NCBI RefSeq assembly: GCF_963678975.1
Contig: NC_089281.1
Location: forward strand, 29,563,616 to 29,627,615
Length of the DNA: 64,000 nt
DNA from: Dysidea avara
Taxonomy: Eukaryota; Porifera; Demospongiae; Dictyoceratida; Dysideidae
Direction of reading: 5' to 3'
Shown here in pieces: positions 26,501-53,772 of the stretch (position 1 is its first letter; each line of letters opens with the position of its first letter). The translations under genes and the position numbers were made by a program. The notes under the pieces are model-generated. The model made no database searches and was not told where the DNA came from. It worked only from the letters and a program-made list of their open reading frames with translations.

Positions 26501-27012
26501 TAGGATTCAACTGCTTGGCAGAAGTTAGCCACAAGATTACAAGATCAAGAATGCCTGCTAATCTCTGGGGCAGACTTGACAGACAAGCTAATGTACCCAG
26601 AGCAGTTAGAGCCAGGTAGTGAACAACCACAAGAACTGCCCTCTGTTAACTGTGCCAGTCTAAATGTATTGAACACCATCACTGTATCTAATCTCCACCA
26701 CAAGACTGAGAAATTGAAAGGTGAGATAAACATTTATTGAGTGCCAATATTCACAGCCAATTATCTCAGCTGTTAGTGCCAGCCATACCATCATGACTGA
26801 TTTATCACTGATTCACACACACTCACAAGCAAAGGACTTAGCAGAAATGGTTAGTATTACATTCTATTAAAAAGCTCTCAGTACATAATATGAATTTTTA
26901 GGCTATAGGTCTTGGCTACAATTACATCAAGTTGGGAGCACCCAGAGGACTCCATACAACAACTCTATCAACTCTATTTAACAGAACATCGTGGTCTTGT
27001 ACATTCCAATAA
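23540..27012 (+). CDS. ENO4: ENO4-like enolase (sperm-flagellar type)
   Basis: Exons: 23540-23695, 23740-23868, 25436-25684, 25744-25866, 25983-26045, 26110-26271, 26326-26451, 26504-26720, 26770-26849, 26902-27012; 471 aa, phases consistent. The N-terminus carries the ENO4-specific segment (LNEMFAAQPSDVYGYM, compare LNSTFYLQPADVYGHL in mammals), then ALTPLPLLSML, ITSFGAYCPVIDKVDPVLEL, FINPFHSHD and a C-terminal YNYIKLGAPRGLH matching the enolase IKTGAP lysine loop. Mammalian ENO4 is about 620 aa and has a proline-rich insert; this copy lacks it. The classical Ser-His-Arg-Ser-Gly-Glu loop is replaced by LIHTHSQAKDLAEM, so catalytic competence is uncertain. Family role: sperm enolase needed for flagellar structure and glycolysis in mice. 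Confidence 0.9.
24613..25074. mobile_element. TIR element C, copy 2
   Basis: A near-identical second copy of 6695-7157, with terminal inverted repeats of about 90 bp and the same core order. It is flanked by TTATAG on both sides, a likely target-site duplication (left GTTATAG, right GGTTATAG). It sits in the 1.57-kb ENO4 intron 23869-25435; the rest of that intron shows nothing I recognise. Confidence 0.85.
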
Positions 27013-27328
27013 CTTTGCACACTTGTGAACTAAAATGAGAACAAGAGTGTAAGCAAGTCGGTATGAAGTTCCTAAGCAACCGTTTAAATAACATGATGAT
27101 TTCATTCTCAACTCAGTTCCGGATACTATAAAATTCTCCGTATTTGGTGGGTGGATTGAGCGCGAATCGTTAAGGGGTGTTGTGTTTGTGGAGAGCGCCT
27201 GTTGGAAGTTGTTCGTGTACAACTCATTTGTAAGTAAATGCAATTTTTATGAGTAGCAGCTGTGATTAATCGATCTGTGGGCTCAGCGCATTATCGTTTT
27301 ATCTTTTTCCCAGGCTGGTAACCAGACG

Positions 27329-28012
27329 ATGTTGACCGCCATTAAGCCACCACATTTTGAATTTGCAGAAGCTGATCAGTCTGAAGGCTATTACCCCGGA
27401 GAGGAGTTGTATGAAGAAAAAGTGATGGAAGAACCACAAGAATTTCACGTGTTTGCGGACTACTTTGGCCTCTTCAACTTAGTTAAAAGCTTTTGGCTAC
27501 GAAATGATGCCCAGCAAGAGGCGTTCTTGATGGAAGATGAACCGCGCTCCAGGAACAACAGCGTTGGATCAGACTTCTCATCAAACAGTCTAGACTCAGG
27601 CGAATACATTGATTTTGGACTATCTTATCTTGGCGACCCGTTCAGTTTACAGACACTAGAAAATGATGAGAATCGCAGAGGAAAAACAAGAGAGCCGCCA
27701 TCTGTGTTGTTAGCAAGGAGACAGGCAAAGGCCATGGCTGGAAAGAATGCTATCAAGCAAGAGGTATGTGTGTTTTGTCGGAACAACGGCGAAGAGGAGA
27801 GCTTCTACGCTTCGCACTCGCTCAAGGATTCTGAAGGAAGGGTAACCTGTCCTGTGCTAAGGGCGTATACTTGTCCGATTTGTGGCGCTAATGGAGACGA
27901 AGCTCATACGATTAAATATTGCCCACAAAACCAGTCAAAAAGTATTACCTCCAACAACACTAGCACTACAAACCTCAAGCGACTTCCAATTAGTGGAAAT
28001 AAAAAGAAATAA
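27329..28012 (+). CDS. nanos: Nanos, germline translational repressor (intronless)
   Basis: 227 aa in one exon, preceded by a CCCAG acceptor 19 bp upstream of the ATG, so a 5' UTR intron is likely. Residues about 147-203 form the Nanos zinc finger: [38 protein letters not shown]. Both C-C-H-C zinc sites are complete. Residues about 39-52 ([14 protein letters not shown]) resemble the NOT1-interacting motif by which Nanos recruits the CCR4-NOT deadenylase. Nanos works with Pumilio to silence mRNAs in germ and stem cells. The serine-rich part (residues 70-95) and basic stretch before the finger look disordered. It lies 316 bp after the ENO4 stop codon. Confidence 0.95.
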   Translation: MLTAIKPPHFEFAEADQSEGYYPGEELYEEKVMEEPQEFHVFADYFGLFNLVKSFWLRNDAQQEAFLMEDEPRSRNNSVGSDFSSNSLDSGEYIDFGLSYLGDPFSLQTLENDENRRGKTREPPSVLLARRQAKAMAGKNAIKQEVCVFCRNNGEEESFYASHSLKDSEGRVTCPVLRAYTCPICGANGDEAHTIKYCPQNQSKSITSNNTSTTNLKRLPISGNKKK

Positions 28013-28013
28013 A
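28008..28013 (+). terminator. Poly(A) signal overlapping the nanos stop codon
   Basis: AATAAA at 28008-28013 overlaps TAA at 28010-28012. If used, the 3' UTR would be only 15-30 nt. Confidence 0.4.
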
Positions 28014-28401
28014 CAATTTACAACAAATTTTAGCACTTTCCTCTTATGATTCGGAATCAACAACTGAATTTAATGGAATATTTATGTTCAATTATTGCCG
28101 CACTTCAATATCTCTTCAGCTTATTATTTGTTTGTATTTTAAATTGTTTTCTCTAGCTTTGTTTTTGTCTCATGTTTACCCTTGACTGCTGGCAGTGTAT
28201 CATGCCCTCCAGAGTTAAGGTAGTCAGTTTTGTAATTAGATCCCCAGATATATCATCAAATTAAAAATTAAATCTATTATATTATTATGATGTATTACAT
28301 TTTTAATAAGAATTTTAATCTGCAAACGAGGTGTTAATTAATTAGAATAGCGACACGGATGGTTTCCTGGAAAGGTTAGTGTTATACGGGAGCAAGTGAG
28401 A

Positions 28402-40441
<12,040 letters not shown>

Positions 40442-40514
40442 ATTATAATTTAATAATTTAATGGATTTTTTTTTAGAAAATTGCATTGTACAAATACACA
40501 GGAAATTTACATAC

Positions 40515-40551
40515 AATAAAATTAAACAGGTTAAAAATTTAAACAAATAAA
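40515..40551 (+). terminator. Poly(A) signals of the shootin-like gene
   Basis: AATAAA at 40515-40520 and again at 40546-40551, 74-110 bp after the stop codon. The EBF stop codon on the other strand is at 40594-40592, so the two 3' UTRs meet or overlap here. Confidence 0.6.
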
Positions 40552-40591
40552 GTGATCGGGTTCTTCCATCATAATATAAATACCTAAAATC

Positions 40592-44970
<4,379 letters not shown>

Positions 44971-45425
44971 CTCAACTTGATCAGTCAATCTGAGTCATGT
45001 TGTGATGGAATCAGTAGCAACACCTGTACATCAAGCTATCATCAATAATACATCAAGCCATCATCAATATATCAACATCCAGTAGAATTATGTATATTGG
45101 AGTGGAATGGAAATGGACCACCAAATACACGCATTTAGGTAAGTGCTTTTAAAGTATGGCCCTTTGTTTGGGCGTAGTAACCTTTCATTTTAGTGGTGCC
45201 CGTGCGTAGCGTGTGTGTTATTTAATACTTGACAAGAATAATACCTTATTAGTCCCACTAATCCACTGATTAAACTGCCAAACCAGATCTAATCCCCAAG
45301 AGATTTTGAGTCGCGCGAGAGGGGGGTGGGTCTGCCGAGTACGTGAAGTAGATCACGTGACAAACAGTTTCGTAATAACACGTGTTTTGTTCCTGCAACT
45401 CGTGGCGTGTAGAAAACCAGTCAAA
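44971..45425. promoter_or_regulatory. Putative shared promoter, EBF / CCT7
   Basis: 455 bp between divergent start codons. Includes a GATCACGTGACA E-box-like site near 45353 and an AACACGTGTTTTG site near 45377, both CACGTG cores. Regulation by bHLH-type factors is only a suggestion. Confidence 0.5.
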
Positions 45426-48400
45426 ATGATGGTGAGAAATATTTATAACCTCGCTTGTGTTGTAGTTACGATTTTCGATATATTTTGTTTGCGAAGACGC
45501 ATTTTAAAGTGGCTTGTAGTATCGTTTTGAGTCGTATTCTAATGTTTTCATTTGCAGAACGCACCGATAATCCTGCTCAAGGAAGGTACGGATACGTCAC
45601 AAGGTCGACCACAGATAGTCAGTAATATTAACGCGTGTCAGGTGATCGCTGATGCGGTCAGGACTACACTTGGACCACGTGGGATGGACAAGTTGATTGT
45701 TGATGGCCACGGTGAGTAGGTGCACGTGATGAAATGAGGAGTTACTGTAAAAATTTTGCGACAATTTTAGAATTTTTTGTCAAATTCAATATTTTTGCCT
45801 TTGAAGTTTTCTTTCATGTATATTCAACAGTTTGTATTATCATATAGTTGTTTCAGCTTGATTGTAAACCACCTATACTGAACAGTTTTACACATCCAAC
45901 TGTATAATACAAGGGGGTGTCACTGCAATAGGCACTGTACTACGATCTGCGACTGCGGTCAAAGCCGGTCAAGATCAATTTACGATTTTGACTGTTGACT
46001 TTCAGTGAAAATTTGTCTGATCACTGACTTGGTTCTGTTTATTTTTGCTGTACTACTTACTCGTGAAACTTTGACCGTGCTGGGAAAACAGTTTGACTGT
46101 TGTTCTTCGTTGAAAATGGGCCTTGTTCAATAACCTTTAGTTTTGACCGCGGTCGCAGATCGTAGTACAGAGCCTATTGGAGTGACACCCCCTTGTAATA
46201 CCCCTGCATCCATCATCATACAGTATGGTAGTACTGTATAGTTGGAGGTTTGGGCTTTGTTGCCCAAAAATATTACCCAAAAAGTAAACCAGCCTCACCA
46301 GGAGTTCATAATAAAACATAATGAGGGCAAAGTGGATACCCTCTAAGTTATGTAGTGACTTACTTAGACGGTCTATCTTACTATTTTATGAACTCTTGGC
46401 AACTGAATTTTGTACAAACTGACTGCCTAACTAGCTCACTCCTGCCTTCAACCAAGCATAACTTGACTTGCCATGAGCTTGATTTCTCTGCTGTTCAAAG
46501 TTTCTTTGGCCTGAGACACTCCTTTTTGCCAGTTGCAATAGTTTCAATGTGTTATCTTTGTCCTTCCATTTCTTTCTCTGCTACTGCGTAGGTTGACAGT
46601 AACGCATCGTGACTTAAGTGTTTTAATTTCCGTAGTGTGGCTGGATTGATTGCAGAGGTGTTTCTCATACTGTCCTTTGTTTGTAGTGCTGTATAACAAG
46701 GTGGAAACATAGCTACAACTGAACATGTCCCTATATTATCAATTACAAAATGTGAAGTGGCCAATGCACTTCGTTTTCATCTTTGTTTATACTGAGTGAA
46801 AAATGAAGAACGGTACAAGAAGTTCCTCTCGGAAATTACTACTGGACGCTTGCTGCAACTATCAATTAGTTTACTGAAATGTGAAGTGGTCATTACCCCC
46901 CTCGGCCATTCTGTTTCAGTTCCAAAAAATGTCTTCAGACCAGCCCCAAACCCTTCCAATAAGTTCTATGGAATTTTTAAAATTTTCTACTTAAGGAATT
47001 TTATGCTGACTGACTGATGCCTCCAGCCAAACATAACTTGACGATTGGATAAGGCTGCAAGCTTGATTTCTTCACTATTCGACGTTGCTCCATCCCAAGA
47101 TGTGCCTTTTCACCAACTGCAGTATGTGCAATGCATGCATCATGGACTTGCTTTTGTCCTCCTTCGTGTTCCAGTTCTTTTCAACAAGGTGTCGATTTGC
47201 AATAGCACAATGTGGCTTCCCTGTGGCTGTGTTGGATGTTATGTTTAGTGCCTGTATTTTAAAATGGCAACTGAATTGATTGCAGAGACGCTTCTCATAC
47301 TGTTCTTCGTTTTGTAACGCTGTGTAACAGGCGGAGCATAGCTGAAAACAAAGCGTAATGGCTACCTCCCTTTCTGTTACGTAATTGACTGTTGGGGTGC
47401 ATGTTCAAATTACTTTTATGACCATTCTTTTAATAGGGTATGTTCTTGTGTCATAATTATATTAAAAAGGAGTACACAACTGGTAGAAGGAAAAGTTAGA
47501 GTTGGTTTAGGGAAAATAGTGAAACAAGGAAGATTGCCTATACCTACAGATATACTAGTGGACATTTAATCCCTAATTCAGTCATGGGTATAGACTGAAG
47601 TTTAGGGATTAATGTCCACTAGTATATCTGCAGGTATAGGCAATCTTCCTTGTTTCACTACATTTTTTATTTCTATGACCCTTATGTACTTTCCTTATAT
47701 TTGTTATGTAAACATTTGTTTGTTACAATATCTCTTAACACCATATTGTAAGTCTGTTTAAATGTCAGGAACTAAATACTGTAGTGAAGATTCCAAACTG
47801 TTAAGTCGATCCTTCACCTCTACTTTCACCATTACTGCTCTGTATTTGGTGACCACCAAAGAAATAAATACACATCAGGTCCAATATTGTTTATTAGAAT
47901 GTAATTAAGCATCCAGGCTTTTATACACTGTGGTCAGGCTCAGGATTTGCTGTCATATTTCTGTGTTTGCTGTGTACTACACAGGGAAGACGACCATATC
48001 CAACGATGGTGCTACTATCATGAAACAGTTGGACGTGGCTCATCCCGCAGCTAAGACCTTAGTAGATATCTCATTATCTCAAGATGCCGAGGTACAGCAC
48101 TTTTAGTATTGTTCAGTCCATCTCAACATTGGGATGTAGTGAAGGGTTGGGGATTAGGGGTGACAGGTACATACAGTATGGCTGTGTAGTGAGTAATAAG
48201 TTGGTAGCCTAGTGATCAAGTCAACAATGGTAAGTCTGTAAGGTGATGGATTTCCATATACATGTTGTGTACCTGAAATTTAAGAAATTATCTATACCAG
48301 TTGAAACAGTTTGCTTATGCTATATATAAATTATGGCTATGGTTTGTGGCTATGGTTCGTGGCTATGGTTTGTGGGATTCATATCACATAGTCACATAGT

Positions 48401-51400
48401 TTGTCAGCTGTTCATGTGTTAGTAGTGAAGTGTGTAATTGACTTCATTTGTTATTGATTGTGAACTTGTTCTAATGTGGTGTTGAGGAATTTAGGAGATG
48501 TCTTTATAGCTATTTGATGTAGTAACTTGACATGGTCACTATAATGAGGTGGTCTTATTAATGAGGTCATAAAGTACACCTTAGCTACGTTTGGGATCTA
48601 TTTGACATGGTCACTATAATGAGGTGGTCTTCTTATTGAGGTCATGAAATATATAGCCACCATACAATTGTAGTGGATTGTATTTTATTTAATTCCTCCC
48701 AGGTTGGTGATGGCACTACATCCATTGTTCTGTTAGCTACAGAGATATTGAAATTATGCAAACCATTTGTAGAAGATGGAGTTCACCCTCAGATTATTGT
48801 GAGAGGACTAAAGAAGGCTTCAAAAATTGTATGTTAACTAGATCAATTATTGTGCCTTGGTACTATCATTGTATGTCTATAGGCTTTAGCAAAAGTCAAA
48901 GAGATTGCCGTGCATGTTAAGGAAGATGACCCGAGGTGTGTATCTGTGTGCGTATGTGTGTGTTTGTGCATGTTTGTGGTGTAATTGTGTTGTTTCTATT
49001 CAATATAGTGAGCAAAGAAGCTTACTGGAGAAGTGTGCAGCCACTGCCCTCAGTTCAAAACTAATTGCCCGACAGAAAGAATTCTTTTCTAAAATGGTGG
49101 TTGATGCTGTGTTGTTACTGGATGAGCTATTGCCACTAAACATGATCGGGATGAAGAAGGTCAAAGGTGGCTCTTTAGAGGTGAAGAATGTATAGTAGTT
49201 CTGTGAACCCTAACTGTCCCAAGTAAGGTCACTGTGTAAAAAGGTCACCTGTCTAAACTGGCCATTTTGAAATCCCCAAATGTGTTATTTAATTGTTTGC
49301 AAGCGACCTGCCTAACCTGTCTAGCATGGAGGTGACAGAATAGAGCAAAAGATGTGTTACATGTTTTACTTGTTGTTTTGCAGGACTCACGTTTGGTTGG
49401 TGGGGTGGCATTTAAAAAGACCTTCTCATACGCTGGATTTGAAATGCAACCGAAAAAATACAAGAACCCTAAAATAGCACTGTTGAATGTTGAGCTGGAA
49501 TTGAAGGCAGAAAAAACAAATGCTGAAATCCGAATAGACTCGGTGGAGGTATGTGTGACTAGCATGAATTAGTTAAAATAGTTAGTGCTTGTTAGGATCA
49601 CATGATCTCAGTTTTTGTCATCCCACATAATCTAACCAAGAGCTCATAGTATTAAGAAGTGAGGGGGGCCCCCATACAAATATTGATTGAAACTGTCATA
49701 AAAATTTATATGGAGCTATATAGACTTGTGGTATTTGGATTATTCAATCATTATTTCAGCTCTATATGAAGCCTTTTAAAACCACGTGCATGCCCACAGC
49801 CAGCTGTGGGCGTGCGCCTGGTTTACTGAATTGTAAAATTGTGTATCTACCTACCTACCTATGTTGTTTGTTCCGTACACACCCACATGAGCAAAAATGG
49901 TAAAAAGCAGCCAGGATGTAAGAATTGAAAGCTAAATTAAGCCCGTTTTAAACTTCCACACATGGTTTCTTCTCGGCGGTCTGAAATGTGGGTATGGCAA
50001 CTCTTCATATACAATGGAACCTTGATTATCCAAACTAATTGGGGGGAAAGGGTGTTCATATAATCGAACAGTATGTAAAATCGAACATCCATACATTTAT
50101 ATACAGAGCTTTGCTCAACTACTCTAATAAAGCATACGCTTGTTGACAAAATACTCTAATTGAACAGTCGATGTGGTGTTTGGATAATCAAGTGTTCAGT
50201 TGACACTAGAATTGACAGTTTTAAATTTTCTTCCCATTGACAATTAAACCATGGAACTCAATCCCCCCTTATATGGTCAACTCCCCTACACACGATCAGT
50301 TTTGTACCCTCTTAGATATGTGTTATAATCACCTTGATTTCTGCACAGTACACCAAATAATAATAGGTGTTTCAATAATTGAGGTTCCACTGTACTTCGT
50401 GACCATGTACTTCCCCTTCAGTTTTATAGACATTTAACAACTTTAAAACAATGCTGAAGGCTCTCAGGCTACCAGAGGTAGCGTATCAAGTTGAGGGGGG
50501 GGGGGGGCGTTACCCATACTTACACGACGAAAATGAAGGGCAGCCTCGAGGCTTTTTCTAACAATTTGTGTGAGAAAACAATAGAGACACTGCATAGCAA
50601 CGTAATTACCGAATTACAAAATAATTCATGAATAGTATTATCTATCTGAAGCAATAGCATGAATATAAACTAAATTGTATACATGATCATTGCCTATTGA
50701 GTTAGAATGGGATAGTATTTACTGCATGGGCACCTGGTATTTAGAAGTAGCATATCCTCAACTTGTTGGGTTTCTGTACTGTAGGATTACCAGTCCATTG
50801 TGGATGCTGAGTGGACTATTCTGTACGACAAGCTAGAGCAGATCTACAAGAGTGGGGCCAAGGTTGTCCTCTCTAAGTTACCTATTGGAGATGTGGCCAC
50901 ACAATACTTTGCTGACAGGTGAAGTGATGTCCAAGTATTTATAATACAGAAATTGGAAACTCACTGTGTTATGAACTTTTAATATAATACGAAATGTGCA
51001 CGTGTGTGCACACTACACAACACAACACACACACACACACACACACACTACACACTACACACACACATGCTACACACACCATACACTACACACACACACA
51101 TGCTACACACACCATACACTACACACACACACATGCTACACACACATGCTACACACACACACACTACACACACGCACTACGCACATACTACACACACACA
51201 CATTACATACAATCATATTATTTCACTACTTATTTTAGGGATGTATTTTGTGCTGGCCGTGTCCCTGATGAAGACTTGAAGAGAACAATGAAGGCTTGTG
51301 GTGGAGCAGTGCAAACTTCTGTTAATGACCTCAACTCTTCTGTACTGGGGTCCTGTGAGTGTTTTGAAGAGGAACGAATTGGTGGAGAAAGGTAAACAAG

Positions 51401-53603
51401 AGTAACAATAAAAAGAGCATCATTTTATTAGTGTACGTGTATTGAACCTTCACTCAAATTACTGGTATATAAGGACAACATTTTGGAATAACCCTTTTGC
51501 GGGTTTTTGGAAATTGAATTAATATTTCAGAAACCTTGTTTTGCTGCAATTAAAATGCAAATTCTGAAAGCTGTGAAGGGCATATTTGCCAACTTGGGAA
51601 TTCCCCATGGGAAATAAATATTGAAGTCCGTACCTTAAGTGATATTATTAAGAGCCCCACAGAAAATGTTAGTGAAGTACTAGAAGTGTGCCAGATTTCA
51701 TTTATCATTTCAGTTCAACATGAACACACAGCTGGTAGGTGTGATCTCTCTGTTGTATAGAATTTAACTTTTTATTAATATGTTACACAATTCCATTCCA
51801 GATACAACATATTCGTTGGTTGTCCTCAAAGCAGGACCTGCACAATAATAATGAGGGGTGGGGCTGAACAGTTCATGGAGGAGACTGAACGATCACTACA
51901 TGATGCTATCATGATTGTACGAAGAGCTATCAAGAATGATGCCATTGTTGCAGGTGTGTGTGGTGTACAGTGTGACCTGTTTGTAAGTGTTGATATAAGG
52001 TAATGTATACACTGAGGTCTTCAATTTCTCTAATAGAGCATACACTTAAACTATTAGAACTACACCAGTTCATGAAATGCTCTGCAGTTCTTAGATTTGG
52101 ATATTAAGGGTTTGGTTAATTGTGATTTGATGTCCAGCTGTATCAGGCTGTGTAGATTTTTATTGTCTAGAAATGACTCCATGAAAAATATGCTATCTTG
52201 AATCTCTTCATTACTTGACAACTTTGGCATGTTGCATACTGTCAAGGTTAGGTGTACTCTCAAGAGTAATATGTAATAGTAACCAAGAGTATCTAACAGG
52301 TGTATTAACCCATGATTAATGATTGTGTAAAGTAACACGGATATTTCAGTAATTGTTCGTTTATATTGCCATTAAGGGTTGCTGTATTTAGCCCAATTCG
52401 GCCACTAAACCAAGTGAAAACATGATAGCGTTAAAGGGAATTGGCTAATGCCACTGCCAGGCGGATCCCTGAAGGCGTGGCAACACGCTCATTTGTGCAA
52501 CTGTTGTTTTTGCGAGCTGGAGTTATCTTGGGTCCTTACTACACTCTCCTTGTACAATAACTGTTGAATACTTGGGTGAATAACATGGAAAACTGGCGAG
52601 CAAAGACCCGTTGTCATGTATGCATTTCAAATTACCATTTTGTGTAAATGAACAATTACTGAAATATCCGTGTTACTTTATGCAATCATTAATCACGGGC
52701 TAATACACCGTTCCAACACTCTTGGTTTCTATTATATACTCTTGGTACCCTGTATAGCAGTGGTCCAAGGCTTGGTAAAAACTTTGTAATATAGACAATG
52801 GCTTTGTACTCATTAATTTTGAAGGAGGAAAGCCCTTGTAATAAAAGGCAGAGTGTTCTATTACAAAAGGTTCAGTGTAAACTAGTGTTCATTTCTACAG
52901 GTGGTGGAGCTATTGAGATGGAACTGAGTAAACACTTAAGGGATCAGTCACTACAAGTAGCTGGCAAGGAGCAACTCATCATGGCTTCCATGGCTAAGGC
53001 ATTAGAAGTGATACCACGGCAACTATGTGATAATGCCGGCTTTGATGCTACCAATATTCTTAACAAGCTGAGACAGAAACATGCTAAAGGTGATGATTGT
53101 TAATGTGGAACCCACTGTAGCACACAGGAACACACAAAGCATAAAAGTGAATCCTTTGGCAGCTACCGTATATATCGCGCCAAGTCACTTGTGCACTACT
53201 CAAGTGCTACTAACTGTCCATGTCTCACATAATGGATGAGGTTCAGGTGAGACTCACCTTCACATGTGAGACATGGTATAGCCTTCTGTGGGATAATAGT
53301 CCTGCCCCAGTAAGATTAGACTCTGATATAGCCAAAGGGTTTATTTTTTGTGTGCATCATGTGTTCACCTATTGTTCTTGTATAGGAGGCACTTGGTATG
53401 GAGTTGACATCACTAGAGAAGATATCACTGATAACTTTGAGGCATGTGTCTGGGAGCCAGTCATTGTAAAAGTCAATGCCCTCATTGGGGCCACTGAAGC
53501 AGCTTGCTTGATTCTCTCAGTTGATGAAACAATAAAGAACCCAAAATCAAACTATAAACCACCCTCAGGACTCCCTGGACAAGGCAGAAGGCCAGCCATG
53601 TGA
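45426..53603 (+). CDS. CCT7: CCT7, eta subunit of the TRiC/CCT chaperonin
   Basis: Exons: 45426-45431, 45558-45711, 47985-48091, 48703-48828, 48883-48935, 49009-49180, 49384-49548, 50785-50918, 51239-51391, 51802-51953, 52901-53089, 53386-53603. These give 542 aa (human 543) with all phases consistent. The first exon holds only Met-Met, as in vertebrate MM starts. Motifs in order: [28 protein letters not shown], the nucleotide loop GDGTTS (residues 91-96), [17 protein letters not shown], the eta-specific [49 protein letters not shown] and [12 protein letters not shown] folds actin, tubulin and WD40 proteins in the cytosol. No frame breaks. Large introns (45712-47984, 51954-52900) hold transposons. 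Confidence 0.98.
45908..46197. mobile_element. TIR element, 290 bp, in CCT7 intron
   Basis: Ends are TACAAGGGGGTGTCACT and AGTGACACCCCCTTGTA, with the inverted repeat extending through GTACTACGATCTGCGACTGC. Flanked by TAATAC on both sides, a likely target-site duplication. No open frame. Confidence 0.85.
46200..47420 (+). mobile_element. Dispersed element R4, copy 4 (interrupted and partly duplicated)
   Basis: Forward R4 sequence: CCCAAAAATATTACCC start, CTGACTGACTGATGCCTCCAGCC near 47010, then CTTGATTTCTTCACTATTC. The start is split from the rest by the short element at 46298-46399, and the middle seems present twice (46410-46780 and 47000-47400). Confidence 0.6.
46298..46399. mobile_element. 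Short TIR element with ends of element C
   Basis: 102 bp, starting CCAGGAGTTCATAAT and ending ATTATGAACTCTTGG-like sequence, the same ends as elements 6695-7157 and 24613-25074 but with a different 70-bp core. Inserted in R4 copy 4. Confidence 0.7.
47510..47670. mobile_element. MITE family B, copy 2
   Basis: Foldback whose arms share CCTATACCTACAGATATACT and its complement, around a GTCATGGGTATA centre, as in 4859-5084. Located in the CCT7 intron. Confidence 0.75.
48525..48650 (+). repeat. 75-bp minisatellite, about 1.7 units
   Basis: ACTTGACATGGTCACTATAATGAGGTGGTC occurs twice with a GAGGTCATAAAGTACACC spacer, the same unit and orientation as array 1. Lies in the CCT7 intron 48092-48702. 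Confidence 0.85.
50015..50210. mobile_element. Pogo-like MITE in CCT7 intron
   Basis: Starts AATGGAACCTTGATTATCC and ends GGATAATCAAGTGTTCAGTTG, an inverted repeat. The inside has two CTCTAAT(A/T) boxes of the recurring motif. GGAACC...GATTATCC ends are typical of pogo/Tigger-type MITEs. Confidence 0.65.
51018..51208. repeat. Imperfect (CA)n array with CTACACAC interruptions
   Basis: About 190 bp of CA repeats broken by TACACACTACAC and CATGCTACACAC units that themselves repeat every 40-45 bp. It lies just before exon 51239-51391 of CCT7 and generates spurious His/Thr-rich open frames. Confidence 0.9.
52261..52745. mobile_element. TIR element, about 485 bp, arms about 110 bp
   Basis: The left arm contains TAACCCATGATTAATGATTG and AAGTAACACGGATATTTCAG; the right arm carries the reverse complements, ending ACTCTTGG. 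The core (52380-52610) has no open frame. Occupies the CCT7 intron 51954-52900. Confidence 0.8.
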
Positions 53604-53772
53604 TGAACATGTGATCACTGTTGCTATAGGAACCAATTCTGTCATCATTATGTAATGTGTAAAAATAATGTAGATTTCTAAATACACATCAATTTTAATG
53701 GAGATTTCTAATTATGGCTTTGATTTATAAAAAATCCATATAATTACAGTGTGCATTGGTTGAGAATACGAG

